Part shown: positions 58,187 through 64,000 of the stretch, in pieces
Numbering within the stretch: the stretch's first letter is position 1
Layout of the letters: each line of letters opens with the position of its first letter
NCBI GenBank assembly: GCA_003024785.1
Contig: PUQB01000225.1
Span: 310,001-374,000, forward strand
DNA from: Selaginella tamariscina
Taxonomy: Eukaryota > Streptophyta > Lycopodiopsida > Selaginellales > Selaginellaceae
Direction of reading: 5' to 3'
Length of the DNA: 64,000 nt
Program-made: the position numbers and the translations under genes
Notes under the pieces: generated by a model
What the model was told of the DNA's origin: nothing
Databases searched by the model: none
The model's input: the letters and a program-made list of their open reading frames with translations, nothing else

Positions 58187-59570
58187 TTAACCTAGAATAT
58201 TAAGTTAAAAGGATATTTAAACGTGATAAATCCCTAACGGAATATATTATAATCCTAATGCATTTCTAAACCCCTAAATTGTAATTTTAAGAGAGAATGT
58301 AAGAGAGTGAATCTTAATAAGTATTTTTAAATTTGTTTATAATACTTACTTGTAAACAGCACTGAAGGCGCCGTGCTTTCCTATAAAGAATAGCACCCAA
58401 TTTAATCTCGCTCCTGAGATGATCACTATGAAGAAAAAAGAAGATCTAAAGAGTGAAAAATACAGAAATGAAGAAACCCTTGCCGGAGAAAGAACCAGAT
58501 CTGAATTTGAGTGGGAAATTAAATGCATTTTCAAATTTATATGTCAGACCGACAATACATATGTCAGAAATTCAAATTTTTAAAAAGAACAGAAAATAAA
58601 ATTTAAGATGAGTTGACACAAATATCCGACACTCTGACATATATACTCTCCAGTTCCAATGAGTATTTTAAAATTGCATTTAATGTTATTCAAGTGATTC
58701 AAGCTGTTTAATATTACGAAATTTTAGACTATATTCTACATTCTTAGTATTCAAGTATATTTATATTATATATATATATAAATATATACTTATACAATAA
58801 ATAAATTGATATATTATTATGTATCATTTAAAATATATTCATAGTCTGTTTATTATTATTATTTTCTTAATTACTCGAGTATTTAGTTTTCATTTCCTAG
58901 TATCAATGGGATATTCTTTAATATTTTATTAATATTTGAAGAATATTCTAATATTAAACCTGATTATCATAATTAAATTAGTCTTGTTCTTAATTATTGC
59001 AGTAATTATTCTACATTTGTATATATTAATGGGATTTTCTCAATTAATTTGTTATTATTTCAAGAATATTCATGTGTTAAACCTTATTATCAATATTAAA
59101 TTAATACACACTATGAACATATTTTAAATTATACATAATAATACATCATTTTATCTAATATATAGTCATATATAGTTTTAATAATATATATATTAATATC
59201 ATTTCCTTAATTACTTGAGTAATTAATCTTCTTTATATTAATGGGATATTCTTTATTATTTTCTTATTATTCCAAGAATATTCCAATATTAAACATGATT
59301 ATGATAATTAATTTAGTTAATTATTTGAGTACTTAATTTACATTTGTATATATTAATGGGATTTTCTCAATTAATTTCTTATTATTTCAAGAATATTTCA
59401 ATGTTAAACCTTTTTATCAATATTAAATTAATATATATTATTAAAACTATATATGGCTATATATTAGATAAAATCATATATTATTATGTATAATTTAAAA
59501 TATGTTCCTAGTGTGTTTATTAATTTTATTTTCTTAATTATTCGATGTTTGTTTTGCACACATATATAAA
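58187..59570. repeat. AT-rich spacer with tandem duplication (C)
   Basis: Same as 42583-43960. The duplicated unit of about 331 bp lies near 58870-59540. Confidence 0.7.
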
Positions 59571-60647
59571 CACAATCATAAATTTACACACGCATTACAA
59601 GAACTTACAAAAACACATATGCACACACATGCACAACCCTAAACCAAACTGAAGAAATATGTTGCTTCTTTATTGAAAACATCATGTTCAACGCATGTAT
59701 GATATATGTACTCAATCTGTGTATATGTAACACATTGAATTTACATGTGTAATATTTATATTAAGCTTGTTGGGAGCAAACCCTAAACCCTAAACCCTAA
59801 ACCCTAATATGTAACACAATGAATTTACTCATGTAATATGTATGTATGTCTGTGTGTATACACGTGTGCATGTATATATGTGTACTCTGTATGTATATAT
59901 GTGTACTTTCTGTCTTCTCTCATACATACACACCATGCATGATCCATGTTAATATGTACTGTCTCTCTTCTCTCAAACATACACACCATGCATGATCTAT
60001 AATATGTACTCGGTCTCTCTAATATTATGTACTAATATGTATGTATGTCTGTGTGTATAATACACACCATGCATGATCCATATTAATATGTACTGTCTCT
60101 CTTCTCTCATATACTATGTATGTATATCTGTGTATAATATGTGTAAGTATATATGTGTACTAATATATGCAATGTGTACAAAAATAATTTTTCAACACTC
60201 TCTCTTCTCTCATACATACACACCATGCATGATCCATCCTAAATCCAAAACCCTAAACCCTAAACCCTAAACCCATGTAATATGTGTGTATGTCTGTGTG
60301 TATACACGTGTGTATGTATATATTATGTGTATTAATATATGCAATGTGTACACATGAAACTTTAACACTCTCATGGACACACACATGTTAAATCCCTGCA
60401 TGATTTATATTTTTGAGGTGTATGTGATACACCCACACACGCACGCGCTAATAATATAATGAAAGAATATTCGTTTAGGGCGAATCTATATTTTATTCTT
60501 TTTAGGGTTTAAGTATATTCTCAGAAGGAATATTCTATTAGGGTTGATATATATATTTAATTCCTTTAGGGTTTAGGTATATTCTTAGGGTTTCAAGAGG
60601 CGGCGGCTGTGAAATCGGCGGCGGCGGCTGTGCACACAGGTGAGATC

Positions 60648-60678
<31 letters not shown>

Positions 60679-60900
60679 ATATGTATAGGAGTGTGCGTAT
60701 AATTTTTTTTCTTAGTTTTATCTCTCGCACACACACGCACACTCCTGTGTATGTATATGTGTCTGTATGATTTATTTGTTTCGCTCACACACGCATACAC
60801 ACGATATACATATACACATATATATATATATACCTATATACATATATACATACATATATTATGTGTACCAGTATCTGTAAATTTTTTTTATTGATCTTGC

Positions 60901-60991
<91 letters not shown>

Positions 60992-61780
60992 ACCAGTATC
61001 TGTAAATTTTTTTTTATTGATCTATCTCTCCCACACACACGCGCACTGCTTTACACACACACACACACACACACAGATATATATATATATATATCAATGC
61101 ATATTAACAAATAGTATACAACACTAGTTTATATATATGCTTATATATTCATAATATACACACATATATATATGTGTGTGTTTATCTGTATAATTTTATT
61201 TATTTATTAGTTTTATCTCTCGCACACACACGCACACTCCTGTGTATGTATATGTGTGTGTGTGTGTGTTTGTTTATCTGTATGATTTTATTTGTTTCGC
61301 TCACACACGCATACACACAATATACATATACACATATATATATACCTATATACATATATACATACATACAACACTAGTTTATATATATGCTTATATATTC
61401 ACAGACTCTCTCTCTTTCTCTATAGATTATATATCTATATACACACATATATGTGTGTGTTTATCTGTATAATTTTATTTATTTATTAGTTTTATCTTTG
61501 CACACACACGCACACTCCTGTGTATATATATATGTGTGTGTGTGTGTTTGTTTATCTGTATGATTTTATTTGTTTCGCTCACACGCATACACACGATATA
61601 CATATACACACATATATATACCTATGTACACACATATATTAGGTGTACCAGTACTGTATAAGTTTATTTATTTATCTATCTCTTGCACACACACGTACAC
61701 TCCTATACATACATACATACATACATATATATACACACACACACATATATATGTGTGTGTTTTTATCTCGCTAAGCCCCT
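59571..61780. repeat. Microsatellite and short-repeat block of C
   Basis: Same organisation as 43961-46137. Its CA tract at 60904-60938 and TA tract at 60940-60987 are longer than in B. AAACCCT tracts lie at 59778-59807 and 60247-60274. Confidence 0.85.
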
Positions 61781-63345
61781 CGAGCGGCGGGATTAATCCC
61801 GCCGCTATATAGTTGGGGCCATGGCGGCGGGATTAATCCCGCCGCCGAGGCCCTTCAGGCATGGGTGAGCGGCGGGATTAATCCCGCCGCCGAGGCCCTT
61901 CACGCAGGCTATGGGCGGCGGGATTAATCCCGCCGCTCTACGACAAACCGAAGAGCGGCGGGATTAATCCCGCCGCCCATAGCCTGCGTGAGGGGCCTCG
62001 GCGGCGGGATTAATCCCGCCGCTCATCCATGCCCTGCGCGGAATGCGGCGGGATTTATCTCGCCGGCAATGGCCTGTGTGAAGGTTCTAATGGGCGGGAT
62101 TAATCCCGCCGGATTCCGCGCAGGGCATTTACAGGGAATGGGCGGCAGGATTAATTCCGCCGCTCTTCGGTTTGTCGTAGAGCGGCGGGATTAATCCCGC
62201 CGCCCAGGGAATTCACGCAGGACATGAACGCCGGGATTAATCCGGCCCCACGCTCATGCCCTTCGCGGAGGGCGGCGGGATTAATCCCGCCGTTCATGTC
62301 CTGCGTGAATTCCCTGGGCGGCGGGATTAATCCCGCCCCCACCCATCCCTGTTCAAAAATGCCGCAGCCAATATATATGTGTGAGCGCATGATTTACGAG
62401 AGGGCGGCGGGATTAGCCTCCGAACCTTCATTACCCGGTGGCGAGATTAATCTCCGAACCTTCATTACCCCATTGGTATGTTGAATCAATCCCGACTAAC
62501 TCTGTCTGAGACGGAGAAGGTTTACAAAATACCAATGGAGGGAACCGAGAAGGGTGGTGGGATTAATTTCACCATCCCTTACATGGTGGGCGGGATTAAT
62601 CCCGCCGCGTACGCATTCCCTGCGCGGAATCGGGCGGGATTTATCCCGCCGCCATTGGCCTGCCTGAAGGGCCTAGGCGGCGGGATTAATCCCGCAAGAT
62701 TTCGCACAGGGCATTGGCGTTCGGCGGGATTAATCCCGCCGACTAAGGCCCGAGTGAAGGGCCTGGGAGGCGGGATTAATCCCGCCGAACGCCAATGCCC
62801 TGTGCGAAATCGGGCGGGATTTATCCCGCCGCCATTGGCCTGCCTGAAGTGCCTAGGCGTCGGAATTAATCCCGCCCGATTCCGCGCAGGGAATTGGCGT
62901 CCGGCGGGATTAATCCCGCCGCATAGGGATCGAGTGAAGGCCCTGGGCGGCGGGATTAATCCCGCCGAGTCTTCAATGCCTGTTGGAGAAATGAATCTCG
63001 CCACCCTTCCCTTTTTCCTCCATTGGTGAGTTGGACCAATCCCAAACGTTTCTGTCTAAGACGTAGAAGGTTTACAACATACCAATGGAGGGGACTGGGA
63101 AGGGTGGCGAGATTCATTTAACCATCCCTTACATGGTGGGCGAGATTAATCCCGCCTCCTTTCTGGAGTCACTGAAGGGGTGTGAGAAATAAATCCTGCC
63201 CAGTTCTCTCTGAGACCGAGAAGGGTGGCAAGATTAATTCCGCACTCCCGTTCAAGGCCTCCAGAAAGGTGGCGAGATTAATCCCGCCCACTCTTTCAGG
63301 AGGCATTGAAGGGGTGGCGAGATTAATCCCGCCGCACCTTCCATG
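61781..63345. repeat. Palindrome array 2 of C
   Basis: Around thirty units, mostly perfect in the first half. Variants with GGCGAGATTAATC on one arm dominate the last 400 bp next to the gene. Nested inverted repeats: 61890-62003 folds around CTACGACAAACCG, 62028-62128 is bounded by GCCCTGCGCGGAAT and its complement, and 62210-62320 is bounded by CAGGGAATTCACGCAGGACA and its complement. Confidence 0.95.
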
Positions 63346-63405
63346 TGAATATATATGTGTATTAGTATATATAAGTTGCATATCTCATTTTATTTACTTT
63401 TATCA

Positions 63406-63519
63406 TCTCTTCATATTATTTCGAGTAAAAGCTAGGAATCTATGTAAAACTGTCCAGAGCTCTCTCTTCATATTATTTCGAGTAAAAGCTAGGAATCTAT
63501 GTAAAACTGTCCAGAGCTC
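63406..63519 (+). repeat. 57-bp direct duplication in the gene leader (C)
   Basis: Identical arrangement to 47752-47865. Confidence 0.9.
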
Positions 63520-63590
63520 ACATTTGTGGTGGTTCTAAAACGAAATGTTATCTTTCTTTTGCACTAACACAAATGTGAGCTTCGGACAGT
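63505..63590 (+). promoter_or_regulatory. Long stem-loop in the leader of the ParB-like gene (C)
   Basis: Same 24-bp arms with two mismatches as in B. Confidence 0.6.
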
Positions 63591-63733
63591 TAATTACGTC
63601 TACTTCTCTCTGTGTATTATTTTTGTATATTCGGGTTTATACAAGTGTGTGTGCGTTTTTATATAATTTATATTTATAGTGTATTATTTTGCAGAAGGAA
63701 GATTTGATCAAACAAGGAGATCGAGTCATTAGT

Positions 63734-64000
63734 ATGGAGTCGTCGTCAAATTCTGGGTAAGAATTAAAATAAAATCTGTTATACTCGGATACTTGAACTA
63801 ATCATTTTTGTATTCAGATGTGGAATTGAGGTGACATTAAAGTCAAGAGCAGGAGAAGAGATGGGCAGGGGGATTCTGGAATCAACTTGGCCATATTTTA
63901 AGATAAATGGGAAGCGCATTGGAGCAACCATGGCTGCTGTCAAATTAACCTCTGTCACATCTCATGGACAAGTAAAACAATGGAAAGTTGATTCGCTAGT
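63734..64000 (+). CDS. ParB-like element protein of copy C, N-terminal part
   Basis: Exon 1 at 63734-63756 (MESSSNSG), a 61-nt GT-AG intron, then exon 2 from 63818 running off the window. No difference from the B copy is seen in the coding part present. The splice sites and the acceptor TTTTGCAG upstream of the ATG (near 63694) are conserved. Confidence 0.65.

Larger units (their letters stand above)
53601..64000 (-). mobile_element. Giant TIR element copy C, left 10.4 kb
   Basis: Starts with the same 26-bp TIR as A and B and follows B colinearly to the window end, inside the ParB-like gene. It is the least damaged copy: palindromes are mostly perfect and the transposase-like first exon is open for 560 codons. 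By comparison with B, the right end is expected about 4.6 kb beyond the window. Confidence 0.88.

Noticed and set aside
1..64000. tRNA, rRNA, snoRNA or organelle-derived segments
   Set aside because: No cloverleaf with A/B boxes, rRNA core or chloroplast/mitochondrial gene sequence was recognised on either strand. A tRNAscan-SE or Infernal run would settle this.

Overview
The window looks like nuclear DNA of a land plant, made almost entirely of nested transposable elements. Evidence for a plant: TTTAGGG-type (AAACCCT) repeats, Ty3 retrotransposons of both chromodomain and non-chromodomain type, and spliceosomal introns. Most introns I can place are 51-61 nt. That is very short for a flowering plant and would fit a lycophyte such as Selaginella, but this guess is weak. 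I see no rRNA, tRNA, organelle insert, CRISPR array or clear host housekeeping gene.

Layout: 1-4478 is the end of giant DNA element A, plus orientation and cut by the window start. 4479-6657 is AT-rich and gene-free. 6658-15632 is full-length Ty3 element F with both LTRs and a GTAAC target duplication. 16747-22330 is chromodomain Ty3 element G. 22331-26911 is an inverted pair of copies of an unknown repeat around truncated Ty3 element H (minus strand). 27000-29900 holds decayed unknown coding remnants, and 29943-30666 is a solo LTR related to F. 31845-38187 is Ty3 element E (minus strand), interrupted after its protease by giant element B (38188-52920). Fragment D (52921-53600) of another copy follows, then giant element C (53601 to beyond 64000).

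The main object is the giant element, seen in three copies. It is about 14.7 kb in B, with 26-bp terminal inverted repeats that start TGCA and a probable TATA target duplication. It carries two divergent genes. Leftward is a transposase candidate with a DUF7869-like RNase-H-type domain. Rightward is a multi-exon gene whose product combines a ParB/sulfiredoxin-fold domain, a degenerate beta-class DNA-methyltransferase-like domain and, either by continued splicing or as a neighbouring gene, an FCP1/NIF-type HAD phosphatase-like domain. Between them lie about 6 kb of non-coding DNA: two arrays of an 18-bp perfect palindrome (GGCGGGATTAATCCCGCC, roughly 15 and 30 units), one upstream of each gene, and between the arrays an AT-rich tandem repeat, telomere-like repeats and about 2 kb of CA/TA microsatellites. 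All of this is kept in copy C. The pairing of a ParB-fold protein with dense palindrome arrays just upstream of its gene is the most likely undescribed system here.

B and C are nearly identical. They differ mostly by single-base indels, many in short homopolymers, so decay and assembly error cannot be told apart from this sequence. Domain names come from motif reading by eye, not from database searches.
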